Below, piece after piece: positions 45,263-57,647 of a stretch of 64,000 nt of DNA (the stretch's first letter is position 1; every line of letters starts with the position of its first letter). Under the pieces are notes generated by a model, which searched no databases, was not told where the DNA came from, and saw nothing but the letters and a program-made list of their open reading frames with translations. Source of the stretch: Asterias rubens (Eukaryota > Echinodermata > Asteroidea > Forcipulatida > Asteriidae); assembly GCF_902459465.1 (NCBI RefSeq), contig NC_047069.1:3038001-3102000 (forward strand), given 5' to 3'. The translations under genes and the position numbers were made by a program.

Positions 45263-46172
45263 ATTAAGGGTGTCCAGAGTGCATACAATATACCATTCAA
45301 ATGACTTTGTGAAGAATTCACTTTAAAAAAAACGACAGTGCAAAATTAACACCAAAGTACGTCAACAAAGTCGGTCTGTTTATCCTCGTTGAATAAATAA
45401 AATAAAAGAGTGGCGACGAAGTCTGAATTTACTGGACGGGTTTAAGCCATGCAAGGTTGTATACTGCAGTTTAAAACTGATTCGTCACCCTTGTACTTCC
45501 AATTATTAATACATTTAATTAATTCACTTCCTAAAGGAACCTTACATAATTGTTTTTGTTCTTTTGCAAACAAAGGCAAACAAAGCAGTTACTGGTAGTG
45601 TAAGCACTTTATGTAGCCCACCTAATGCATAAACTGACAAACCTGTAGAAGTTTGAGACCTTTGGCGTCTAAGTCATGAGAAAATTCTTGATAAACCGAT
45701 TACATATATCGCATTACATCAATTTAAAGGGAATACAATGCCAACTGAGCGATAATATCCAAACGGGAAACTAGTTTTATTTCTTTCTTATCAAAATGAT
45801 ATTTAAAACAAAAACAATGTCAAGGGATGTTTTCTACTATCACCATTTTAAGACCGATGTAAAGTTTTATGTAAATCTGATATCTTAGACAAGTTTGTTT
45901 CTTACCAATTATGTAATGTTTCTTAATGCACTTCCGTGAAAAAAATAATAAAAAAAGTTCACTGGAAATCTGACACAGCTTAATCTTAGCTTCCTCGACT
46001 CTGTGCAGAATTTCTACCCGTATCGAGAGCCAATAGCGCCGCGCGCAAATTTCGAACTTGCGCGCCAACCTTCTAAACTATGGATCAATCAGTCAATCAT
46101 TATTGATCGGTGATTTCCATACTAAAACAAAACGGTGCAAAGTATACGTTCAACATACATTTACACGTTTTT
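45263..46172. other. no gene recognised; MITE relics
   Basis: Contains decayed MITE-like text near 45600-45720 (TGACAAACCTGTAGAAGTTTG). No coding frame is supported. Confidence 0.35.
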
Positions 46173-46450
46173 AATAAATGCTAAATTTGCATCGGGGATG
46201 CAAATTTTTACGATGTAAATGTTAATTGTTCCCGATGCAAATTTAACATCATTGCGGTACCCGCTACTAAAATTAAGGATTCAAACGGCCTCTAGCTACT
46301 GGGCAAGTTCGGTGGTCTTAGACACTGCTCTATAATTGCAGAGGTCGTGGGATCGAATCCGACCCGAGTTTTTACCACTTGTGTTGTTTTTACAGAACTA
46401 AGGAAAATACCGTAACTTTTAGTATAAAGTGCTAACACACCTCGGTTTAT
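46173..46450 (+). repeat. tRNA-like dispersed repeat, plus orientation
   Basis: tRNA-like core with TTCGGTGGTCTTAGACACTGC and B box GTGGGATCGAATCCGAC. Preceded by an inverted pair around ATTTGCATCGGGGATGC / GTTCCCGATGCAAAT. Same family as 1160-1465. Confidence 0.55.
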
Positions 46451-46455
46451 ATGGG

Positions 46456-46820
46456 TCAAAGGGTCTATGTACTTTTTGTAGGAAAAAAAACAATGTCCAC
46501 AGATTTACATTAAACTTACACAGTTTGAAGATGATGATAGTAGAAAGCTTCCCTGACAATATTACCTGCTGAGGTGCTGTAGTTTTTGAGAAATGAGTAG
46601 ACAATGTCATGAAAATAATTTTCGTCTCAGTGATTATGTGATGAGACGAAAATTATTTAAGCATGTAAAAACGTATTTCATAACATTGTTTTACTCATTT
46701 TTCAAAACCTACAGCACCTCATATTTTAAGGTATGTTTATACTATCATTATCTTCAAAAAGTTTAATGTAACTCTGTGGACATTGTGTTTTTGGTTACAA
46801 AAAGTACTAAAATCCTTCAA
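46456..46820. mobile_element. MITE, AAGGGTCTATGTACTTTTTG family
   Basis: Left end AAAGGGTCTATGTACTTTTTG; the right half is the inverse ending CAAAAAGTACTAAAATCC. The interior holds an inverted ATAATTTTCGTCTCA / TGAGACGAAAATTAT pair. The TTAA flanks have decayed. Confidence 0.7.
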
Positions 46821-47037
46821 ACCAAGATACATGTTAAATTGTTAGTAATGTTACAGACAGATCAACATACGAGGTTAATATTAGAACAAGCAAAAATATT
46901 CAGAGTATAATGACAAGCCAAGGCTTTTACTCTATCAGCCAATTGTGGAAAGACAGGGGACAAGACAAAATGTCAAACATAATATGACACACAGAAAAGA
47001 ACAAAAAACAAAACTCACAAACTTACCATAATCGCAA

Positions 47038-47223
47038 TTAAAGGCACTGGACACTAATGTTAATTACTCAAAATAGTAGATTTTTCTTTCATTATTATCT
47101 CGCAACTTTGACGACCAATATTGAGTACACAATTCACAGGTTTTTTATTTTGTGCATAATGTTGAGATACGCCAAGCGCTAAGAATGGTCTTTGACAATT
47201 ACTAAATGTGCCCAGTATATTAA
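47038..47223. mobile_element. internally deleted TTAA MITE
   Basis: TTAA both sides, left AGGCACTGGACACTAATG, right TGTGCCCAGTATA. Only 186 bp: the left interior is missing compared with 4644-5028. Confidence 0.65.
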
Positions 47224-47479
47224 CTATCGTACATAAATTTACCAAACCTGCGACCTGCCAACTCGAGCCGTGAAAGTTGCAAGCTCCGCATAAGCATTAA
47301 AAAGTGCCCTTCTTGTGACTAAATTTCCTCAGTACGTGCTAATGTAACCTAGCATAGACATTACGTCACATCCTTCGAGGCTCGTGAATAACATCAGAGA
47401 GTGGCCAATATTATAGTCTAGGTTAACCCCCGTTCATAATCCCATTTTACACACATTCAAATCTCACATTGCAAACACA

Positions 47480-48010
47480 GTTACCGTGCACATAGTACAC
47501 ATTAATGCGGAATTTATGCGTCTTTCTCGACAGCTCCATGACAATGAGCACACTCACGTCACAGTTGTCTAGACTGGACTATTGTAACTCTCTCCTCAGT
47601 GGTTTTAAGCAAGCTGACATTGACCGACTAAAAAGGCTCCAAAACAATACTGCACGTATCAATTTCTCGCAACCCAAATACACACACGCTTCCACTCTTC
47701 TCCAACAATTACACTGGTTACCACGTTAAACAATTACGCATCTCCTTCAAAACATCAGTGAACATGCACAAAGCAATCTCTATGATGTACTTCCACGGAA
47801 TATCACAGAGTCTCTCAACCTCAACAACCCTGGCCAGAGTAGCCTCCGCTCCAGCCATATTCTAACAATCCCTCGCACTTAAAGGACAGGGGACCGATCC
47901 TTCTGAGTTGCTGGTCCCCGATGCTGGAATTCTCCACCAAAATACATTCGCAACTTCAACTCACTCCAGACATTCATGTGTAAATTAAAAACGCATCTGT
48001 GCTCTTCACG
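47480..48010 (+). pseudogene. decayed LINE reverse transcriptase C-terminus
   Basis: The frame 47505-47729 encodes SRLDYCNSLLSGF, LKRLQNNTARI and LLQQLHWLPR, the conserved C-terminal segment of CR1/Rex-type reverse transcriptases. Further text to about 48010 encodes scattered pieces in other frames. It is a truncated, frameshifted copy from a LINE family different from the one at 31633. Confidence 0.7.
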
Positions 48011-48819
48011 CCCATAAGCTGACTTTTTTTACGTAGCATTATTTTGCAGTGCATTGTATCTATGGAAAATGCGCTTCACAAGTCTTACTTTTAATGTTTG
48101 GTTTCCATTATTTTAAACAAAGGTGTGCAATATAGAATATATAATGTTTAAGATGCAAGTGAGATAATAATACTAAATTGATATGAATTTATTAGAGTAA
48201 GCAAAGAAATGACACAGTTTGGATGCTATTTGGACAAGGCAATGCTTGTACTAATAACTAATAAGCAGCCTTTGGAAAGCAAGAACAAGACAAACAGACA
48301 AACAAAAGGACAAACAGAATCGAACAAATTAAAATCGCAAAATTACCATCGAACTTAATACCGCACGCAACTATCCTCGAAACAAAATAAAGTGCAACCT
48401 ACCACTTCGGGCCGTAATTTCGTTTCTTTCTTTCGAACAAAACTCAGGAAAACTTTTTGAGGATGGCAATTTGTGTGTACGGAAAAACATATGTATTCGA
48501 GCCGTGAAGATTTTACGCTCCGCATTTATAAAGAATCTTTAAGCGCCTTCTTTTGACTCAATTTTCCCACCCATGTTTATACACTCCACGTCGTGTTAAT
48601 AATTAGTAAATTTGTTGTATAAAAGGCCGAAATGAATTTCCCATCGTGGATAACTAAGTGAATTGAATTTAATTTAATTTAATTGATAAAGTAGCCTGAA
48701 TATCTTATGTCATACTTGTCACACTTGAATAACGTCCGTCCATATTCACCTTTCGCCTACGTTCATTTCGCATGGAGATACACAACTCCTACACACTAAC
48801 ATTAAGGGAAAACAGTCAT
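48011..48819. other. no gene recognised
   Basis: AT-rich spacer with no supported coding frame or repeat family. Confidence 0.4.
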
Positions 48820-48952
48820 CTCGCCCCCTGGCAAAGTCGCCCCCAAAACTCGCCCCCTAACAATGTCGCCCCCCAAAAAAAAAGTCGCCCCCACCAGAGT
48901 CGCTCCGAAAAAGTCGCGCCCTAACAAAGTCGCCCCGACAAAGTCGCCCCTT
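48820..48952. repeat. degenerate GTCGCCCC-rich short tandem repeat
   Basis: About nine imperfect copies of a 12-17-base unit of the form (A)AAGTCGCCCC. Irregular spacing and no coding frame. Confidence 0.75.
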
Positions 48953-49517
48953 ATGCTGTTTTTGTGCAGCAGAAAATTAACTTAATAAATTTTACAAAGA
49001 AATGTAATGCATGTACATGACACACTGCATGCACACAAACAAAAGTAAGCTTTCCAACTATTATGTGTTTGATTGATCCGTGATGATGTTTGGCAGTTGC
49101 ACCCACATCACCACTTCACATCACCAATCAAAACATAGATATGTAAAGCTACGTCAATGCACGTTTATCCAATGACATCGGCCCAATTTCATGGCGCTGC
49201 TTAGCGGCCGATTTTGTGCTTTAAGTGCACGTTTTCCATTCCATAAACCTGCTAACCGTAAGCATTAGAAAACCAAGCTAACCTTCCGGTGCTTATTGCA
49301 CACAAATTAATGACGTAACAACTCAAATCCATAATAACGCGCAAGTTGGCCGCCTAATTTTCTTGATAACCTGTGTAATACGCTTGCACCCCAGCAATTT
49401 GCTCTGAAGGACGAAAGTGCCTACCGTTAAGTAGCTCTATGAAATTGAACCAAGATTATTGTCCAATGAAATCAGTGGTTCTGAAAGACAAATACAAAGA
49501 CAGGGGACCAGTCTACA

Positions 49518-49716
49518 CTGTTAAAAACAAAATCCGTAAAATGTCTTTACCTTGCAGCTAGGGTGCCAGGTAAAGTGCAGTTAATTTCCCAGTGGAGGTT
49601 TTGCAAACTACCTTCAAGGCACATTTTTACAAAACTTCCACTGTGAAATTTACTGTGAAATTTAGCTGCCAGGTAAAGCACCGTAAATTTTACGGATTTA
49701 TTTTTTACAGTGTAGT
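49518..49716. mobile_element. MITE with CACTGTTAAAAA ends
   Basis: Left end TACACTGTTAAAAACAAAATC, right end ATTTATTTTTTACAGTGTA, inverse of each other. Inside, CCGTAAAAT and ATTTTACGG, and TGCCAGGTAAAG on both sides, extend the pairing. It lies just past the 3' end of the receptor gene. Confidence 0.65.
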
Positions 49717-49806
49717 TCCTTATGGGTTAGCATAATATAGACCAGTGGGTGTATGAGATGCTGCTTAGAAAACTCATGGTGGCGCCCTATATTAACACCA
49801 TCCCAG

Positions 49807-52800
49807 TTACATTTTAGTCATATTGATGCTGTTACTGCTTTCCTCAGCGATCTTTTCTGACAGGGTGACCGCTTCCCGATTTGGCTTCTTCTGAGCTTTG
49901 GGGCTAGATGGATGTTCATTACGGGCATGTCTAAGCAAGTGCATTCCCAGCTTGGTCTTCCACATGGCGATGACGCGCCTGTTGCAAACAAAGGCGAGGC
50001 AGACGAGCGCCCCCTGGAGTGAGTTGAGGATTATGTATGGATACCAAAAGGCTGGGAGGTTGAATAGGGACGCGATGAAGCCAAAAATCCAAGTGAAGCC
50101 CATAATGGCTGATAGCTGATGGAGAAAAAAAATCGAACAATCGCACATTATATTAACTATTCATTTTTTCCCTCATGTTTGTTTATACTGTGAAGGCCCA
50201 TTTGTTTGGTTTGCGGTAACGCCATGTATGTATCTTAGTGCCAGGTTGATTTTGTACTTTCGAGAAATTGTCTTGCTTTATATTTTACTACCGCCGAGTT
50301 GAGTTTCGGAATTTAGGAGACTTGAAAAGAATTGTCATATCAAAGAATTCTTCCATTCTTAGCAAAGGTTGAATTAATGGATAAGTCAATTCAGACAACA
50401 TTGAAGTGAGATCATAGTGAAAAACGTGTATAAGTAATATAAGATAATGATCAATTATTTTTACTGTAGTTTATTTCATTGTTGTGTCACGCACGTAAAA
50501 GAACAAAGTGCTCTTATCGAAAAGAGAAGGGGTCGCCCGGTGTTCCTGTCTGTGGCTAAATACGCCGTAGCGACTTGTAAACCCTTAAGGTGCTACATAA
50601 TTGGGTCTCAGATTTCCTAATTTCAATAACCTATCTTTCTGTATAATTGTATATAGTAAGCGCCTTGTGGAAGCTACGTGCTCTATATATATATAGTACT
50701 TCAATAGTCTCCTGACGATGACTAGAGCAAGCTAGTCGAAACGTTCAGTCCGATTCAAGAACCGACTCCGCGGTAGTGCAGTTAAACGATCCTATAAGCT
50801 AAAGTAGTAGTCCAAGTCAATTTTCTATACCATCCGCCCAGGTAGTAGTTAACAAGTAGGACAGTTCTTTTCAGAACTGAGAAGTGTCCCGAACATCCGA
50901 TAAATCTACTCCGCGGTAGTAGAATAAAGAAGGACAGTTCTTTATTAAGAACAAACTCTACCTGGCAAGTAGATACACTCATGGTGTTACCGCAAACCAA
51001 CATACCTCACCATGCAATGCCTCAAATCCTTAATAATATTATTATTATTATTACCCTCACCTTCAAATACAGGAACAGGTCGGTGTTTGCCCGCTTCACC
51101 GAGCGCTTTTGTCCTTGCGTGACGTTCATCTTACCCGAGGCACGCATGGTTATCCTGATCCCAATTATGGTCAATGCAAACAGTACTGCATTGGTGCCAA
51201 TAATCAGGGCCACCGGCACCCCGAAAGCCACCAAGTTTGCCGTCCCTCCACCTAGCCAACAAACCTCGCTATCGCCGTAGTGTACGTCCACATCCACACA
51301 GTTGCAGTAGCTCAGAATCACGCACACGCAGACGATCACTGACGGTGAACCCCAGCCGTAGAGGGCGTGACATAAGACAGATCGGTTGTACGTGCTGACG
51401 TGCTTTAGTCTGGTGCCGACCCCGAAGGTGCGGTAGATCTCAATGGCGAGTAGATTCATCCAAAAGAACGCCGAGAGCCAGAAGAAGTGACTAGCGATCG
51501 CAAAGCCGCTGCACAACTCTTGGATGTCATTCATGTTGAACCCTGGAACAGTTAGCACATTACCAAAAGAGGTAACACACATGTGTTGAACACACAACAT
51601 GTTAATATTATACGGAAATCGTTCACCGATCTGCAACACTTGGTGGCAGCAGACACTGCTGTGATACCTGGGTTGTGCTGCGCTGCCTAGCGATTGGCTT
51701 AAGGGTATATGACAACACGGCGATCATCTGATCACTCACGAGTTATTGAACTTCTACTTTGCAAATCACTTGTTCAACTCGTTAGCACCACCGCGGTGTC
51801 TGCTGCCACCAAGATTTCAAGATCGGGAAGGATTGCTCTTAATACTCGAAGGTTTTCCTATTTGTTTTAGGACTTGTCATGTGTATCTTTAGGGTTCTAT
51901 TTGTTAGATGTTCTTCCCATCAAGGGAACTCGGCGAACTCCCACAAGGGGCAAAGGGGATATAAAAAACCAAGCTGGCAACAGCTAATCCCTGTCCTACA
52001 AACATTGGTTAGACGTCTAGTATGATTAAGAATTGCATAAATTCAAGAAATTGTAATTCAGTAACTAGACGACAATGTTTATTCTAGTCTTGTGAAACCA
52101 GCGGTTAGTGGGGGTATTCGAACATGCAACCTTGCGGTTGGCTTTCATACAGTCTAACCACTTGACCACTCTAATACATAAGGCTAGTCCTAATTAGGAC
52201 TAATAAATCGTCCTAACTCGTGATAAGACTAGCCTGAAGTATGTTGTCAAATCCAGCTCCGGGTCCAGATAGTATAAAAAAACATAAACCTAGTTTTCAA
52301 AGGCAATAAGACTCAACTTGTTACGAGACGCATGTACTGCCATGGTGATTTGTTTTGAAACATCATACTTGAAAAACAATTTGTAGTAGCGCGATAGCAT
52401 AGAACACGCGCAGACAGACGACTTCTGCGCATGCGAACTTCCAACCACGCTGAAAATATATCTGATTGAGATGCATATTATGTTGGGGTTACACCAAGTT
52501 AGTGAGAATATCGGTTTATACCAAAGGTGTGAGTGTAGTTAACCCTGTGTTAAAGGGAAGGGACAGTCACTTACTGCAAAAAAATGTAAATTTTGTATAA
52601 TTACTTCACTGGTCAATTTAAAAACAAACTAATTGTTTCGAAACTTCCTTCGCAGACGCTAGAGAAACAAACTGATTAGGTTTGAGTGGCTTTGATTTAT
52701 TGACTCACCGGCTGAGCAAAAACAATCGAGACAGTTAGTGATTTCCAGGGGTTTCCCCTTTGCCTTGTACGCTATAGCCTGTGCATTGGAGGTATTTGAA

Positions 52801-55800
52801 GCTGTCATTCAAGCTTGTATCAGTGATTTGTGGGATGTTAAAACAATCTCTGGACTGTCTGAAAGAAGTTGGAAATGATTGGGATCCATTGTGGTGTAGC
52901 ACGTGCATGCAGTTTACACAGTGGCGGTTGTTGACTGACCCGAATAGTAATAGTATATACAAGTCAGTCACTCACATGGCTGGGTTAAGTTTAGTTAAAG
53001 GCAGTGGACACTATTGGTAATTACTCAAAATATTTATTAGCATAAATCCTTAATTTGTAACATGTAATGGGGAGCTGTTGATAGTATAAAACATTGTGAG
53101 AAACGGCTCTCTGAAGTGGAGTAGTTTTCGAGAAAGAAGTAATTTTCAACGAATTTGGTTTCGAGACCTCAGATTTAGAATTTGAGGTCTCGAAGTCAAG
53201 CATCTGAAAACACACACCTACGTGTCGTGTGACAAGAGTATTTTTTCCTTTCATTATTCTCGCAACTTCGACGACCGATTGAGCTCAAATTTTCACAGGT
53301 TTGTTATTTCATGCATATTAATAATATGCATGAAATAACAAACCTGAACCAAGTGAGAAGACTGGTCTTAGAAAATTACCAATAGTGTCCTCATTAATAT
53401 CTTGCAACTTCGACGACCGATTGAGCTAAAATTTTCACTGGTTTGTTATTTTATGCATATTATGTTGAGATACACCAAGTGAGAAGACTGGTCTTAAAAA
53501 ATTACCAATACTGTCCAATGTCTTTAAGTTTTTTTAACTCAACTTTATAAAGACATAAGTGTTCATGCTTACCTATAAGCATCGTTGCCTGTGCAAAGAA
53601 GAGAGCAGCTACCAGACTCATTAGAGATTTGTCAGCCACGTTACGACGGAGAGCTGGAAATGCAACATACGTGGCTATTGTGACCGTCAGACCGACCATG
53701 GACACACTGCTCCCTGCAACTGTTAGGATAAGTTGAAGCAATTCGTCCAGATCACCAGAAGAGGGCGCTGTTCTCGCCAAGAAACTGCAAACTTGAAGAG
53801 ATCCATTATCCGATATCTTATACTGGCCGTTAAGGAAGATGGTGTTATTATAACCGATTAACTTAATAGACTCATTGAAGGCGCCAGTGAAGACGTAGTC
53901 TGTCTTGGAGAATGTGAGCAGTGGGCAGTCGGGGTTCAATTCATCACAGTGTTTAGTTAGGTTTGTTGACTTGAATGCACCCAAGGTCGCGTCCCAGATC
54001 ATGGCCTTTGCAAGAAACTTGGTCGATCTGTGCTCAGATGAGTTCGTCTGGTTTCGGGACTCGTCTGATTGCAAACTACAGTTCGGTGTAACCGTGAAGG
54101 CGTCTAGATGGTAGTAACTATTCCAAAGACCCCCCTTTTTGAAACATACATCCTGAACCACGTGGTTGAAGTTAATCAGTTGATGTGTAGGTGACGCATC
54201 ACAGTCAAGTGATATGTTAACGGAACACTGTGAGGGGTTGTGCTGTTCGCACGTCAACCAAGGTGTTGCCCTCGGCTCGACTGATGAACAAACCCAAGTT
54301 ACCTTAAGGTCATTGCAAAATATTTTTGCACTGTTTCTGGTCAGGCCGTTTCCCTCTTTGGTTGCCAAGAGAACAATTGACAGGAAATCGTCTACAGATT
54401 GATGTACGACCGTTTCCCAATCCGTGTCTGACAGTCCTACTAGTTTTTGGAGACTGCCAGTTACCGTCAGTTTGATCTCAACGTCAGCGACTGCACTGGT
54501 TTGAACTTGGACACAATTTACGCCGTTCTCTGAAAAGCCACCGGGGCACGTCAAATCACGACACTGGTCAATATACGGATCGTACACCTGACTGGTACTG
54601 CAGACTTTGACAGAAAGTTCATGTTTGTCCCTGGATTTGGAATCTAAATATATCTCTGTGCGATCCGAGAAGATCATGAGGGTTGCCATTGAAGGAGTGT
54701 CACGCGGTTTTTCTCGAATTACACGACACCAAAGGACATTATATTCGTGTAGCTCTGACTCTGACAAAGACAAGTGGCATTTGGCGCAGAACTTGTTTCG
54801 GTAGGAAGTACCATTTATAGCGACTGGGGCGTGATAGCCATGTTTGCAAAGTTGCTCGTCCGTTTTGTTGGTTAACGGAGGACACCACGCGACGTCTACA
54901 AGAACGCAGCTACGAGGCGTGCGCAATAATGACTTTTTTTGGCCTACTCGTCTTTGCAAAAAATTGTAGTCCGGTCTTGCCTCTCTCTTCCACTGCTTTT
55001 TAATTGAATCACGTTGTGCATCCCAGTGAATTAAAATGTCCTCAGCGGGAGGCACACCAAAAAATTGTGGAACAAATCTAGTATACCAGAACGAAACGTT
55101 CTCTAGTGCAACACCATGACAGATTGCACAATAGACATTTTTGTAGTGAAGGTTGTCTTGAACGTTATAAACTGGATTGGCACGAATGGACGATACAAAT
55201 CCAATGTCTGTCTGGCACAGGTCACGAATACCGACGGGATTGCCCTCCCAACCAACGGGACAGAGTGAAATCAGGCGATGGCCCAACCGGGGCAGTGGTC
55301 GTCGGTCGTACAAATCTTGAGTCTGTATACACCTTGTGTAATCATCTATTGGTGTTCCTCCCGACAGAGAAGGACGAGTAGGATCTGGCGTGGTGGCTGC
55401 CACTGATGATGAGTTCCCAGTTAACAAACCCTCCTCAAAACAGGAACAGCAATCGTCGTATTTAACACAGAGCTCGTCGCATTGACATAATTTATATTCC
55501 CCAACAGATTCTCGGTCGAGTTCGCAAGGACACGTGAGGTAAGAACAGTTGTCATTAACAGAAACTCGGGTTGAGTTACCTAAATCTGAAAGAGTACATT
55601 CAAAATAAAAATAAAAATATCAAACCAATTATTAACCCAACACGGACGTTTTTAAGAAGTTGACGACGGAGCCCTTTGTAATGAAGAATTGAATAATGTC
55701 TAAACCAAGTTGCTTAGTCGTGTTTATAAGGACACAAGTGTCACGACCGGGATTCGAACCCACACTTTGCTGATCAGAAACACCAGAGTTTGAATTCGGT

Positions 55801-57592
55801 GCTCTTTACCACTCGGCCGAACTCTCTGTACTATGGTTCCTGGTTAGTCTCAAAATACGCGTGTCACAGTGTTCGAGGCGAAAGCTTGTTCGCTCTTTAG
55901 GTCAACTTCTGTTTTGAACGATGGCGGCACAAAACAATGTTTTCTGTTTGTCTTTGCTTATTCTCTCGCAACTGCGATGAGCAATAGAGCCCAAGTGTTC
56001 ACATGTTTGTTATTAAAAGCATAATTATGTTGGGATAAACCAAGTAAAAATACTGGCCTTTGACAATATTACTACCAAAGTCGTGCCCTCATCAGTACCC
56101 TGTATAATGCACGTGCGTAATAATAGGTTAGTTCGCCACAGACGTTTGGGACCAAATTTGATTTTTGGTCATGGACCCTTTAAACTCCAAAAACAGCTGG
56201 GAGTTATTTCCACAAAGAACCTGCCGTCGATTTCACCAAACTCTTTCAAACTTAGGATTAATCTTAGGTCTTAGGACGAGTTAAGTTCAGTATCCAAAGG
56301 CGTAGGACGCATTGAACCCATCCTAAGTTAGGACGATATAAACACGTCCTACCTCGAGATAGGATTAATCCATAGCGTTTCGTGAAATCGGCTGCTCCAG
56401 GAGTTTGCAGTGAATCATTTAAACAAAATGTGTTGAACGAAGTAAATAAGCAATTACCTTCAAGAGGAACGCTGGTGACTGTCAATGAAAACCCTTTGTC
56501 CGCGTTTATGCCGTCAGATGTAAAACTTAGCCACATAGTATTTTCCCTGAAGAATGGATAACTAGGCAGGTGGTTGCCAGACCACTCAACGAGTATGTTA
56601 TCTGTGTAATTTGCACCATTCCCAGCTCGGAAGTGATCACAGCATTGCTCGGTGGAGAAACTGGAGAAAATGATCGACAACTTCCAATTGCTATCGGTGT
56701 GTAGAATCCAAATCCAATCTTTATTATCGCGGTACTTGTAGAACAACTCCATGTCCCACGACTGCGGAATCCTCAATGTCTCATATGGAGCAATGGCGTG
56801 TAAATAGATTTTGTGTACATCTGGGGAATAAATGAAACGATTTAGTTTTTTCTTTGTTTTTATATTATAATAAATTTTTGCAATTTGATTTAAAGGCAGT
56901 GGACACTATTGGTAATTACTCAAAATAATTATATTAATGGCTCAAGTGAGAAGACTGTATATAGGATTTGTATTATGCATTATTTCTTTTAAAGCTATAT
57001 GTCAAGCTTATTTATATGAACTTGTTCATATGAACATCATTCCACTTTAGTCGGACTTAGCGATCAATCAACCAACAGTCATTGCTTTCAACTAGAGCTC
57101 CTTCAATTTGTTATGGCCACAGATCAATTTTGTACGATGCAACGTTTCTTTTGTAGAGTCTTCCTGAGCACGCTCGCCAGGCTAGTTTTTTACATTGTTT
57201 AAAGGCACTGGATACTATTGGTAATTGCTCAAAATAATTGTTAGCATAAAAACCTTACTTGGTAACGAGCAAAGAAGAGCTGTTGGTAGTACACAATATT
57301 ATTTTGAGAAACGGCTCCCTCTGAGGTAACGTGGGTTTTGAGAAGATTTATTTATTTTTTTTTTCTCAGTAAAACATTTGAATTGATTTGAGATCTCGAA
57401 ATCAAGCATCTGGAAGCAAATAACTCTGTGACAATGTTTTTTTGGTCCTTCCATTAGGCCAGTTATCTCGCAACTTCGACGACCAAATGAGTTCAAAATG
57501 GGAAATATAATATCAATCGATAACCTGTTACATTTGGAAGATGAAATCCCGCCCCCCCCCCGCCAGAACAACAACAACAACAACAACAACAA

Positions 57593-57647
<55 letters not shown>

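Noticed and set aside
45007-45321. Secreted repeat-protein ORFs around 45.0-45.3 kb
   Set aside because: They are translations of the three terminal hairpin units and AAT linkers.
52735-53020. ORFs on both strands between receptor exons
   Set aside because: They lie in the intron between the TM2 and TM3 exons, with no domain and mutually overlapping.
53502-55427. Single-exon receptor starting at 55427
   Set aside because: The frame continues upstream through the somatomedin B cluster to an acceptor at 55586, and the transmembrane set is completed only by the two downstream exons.
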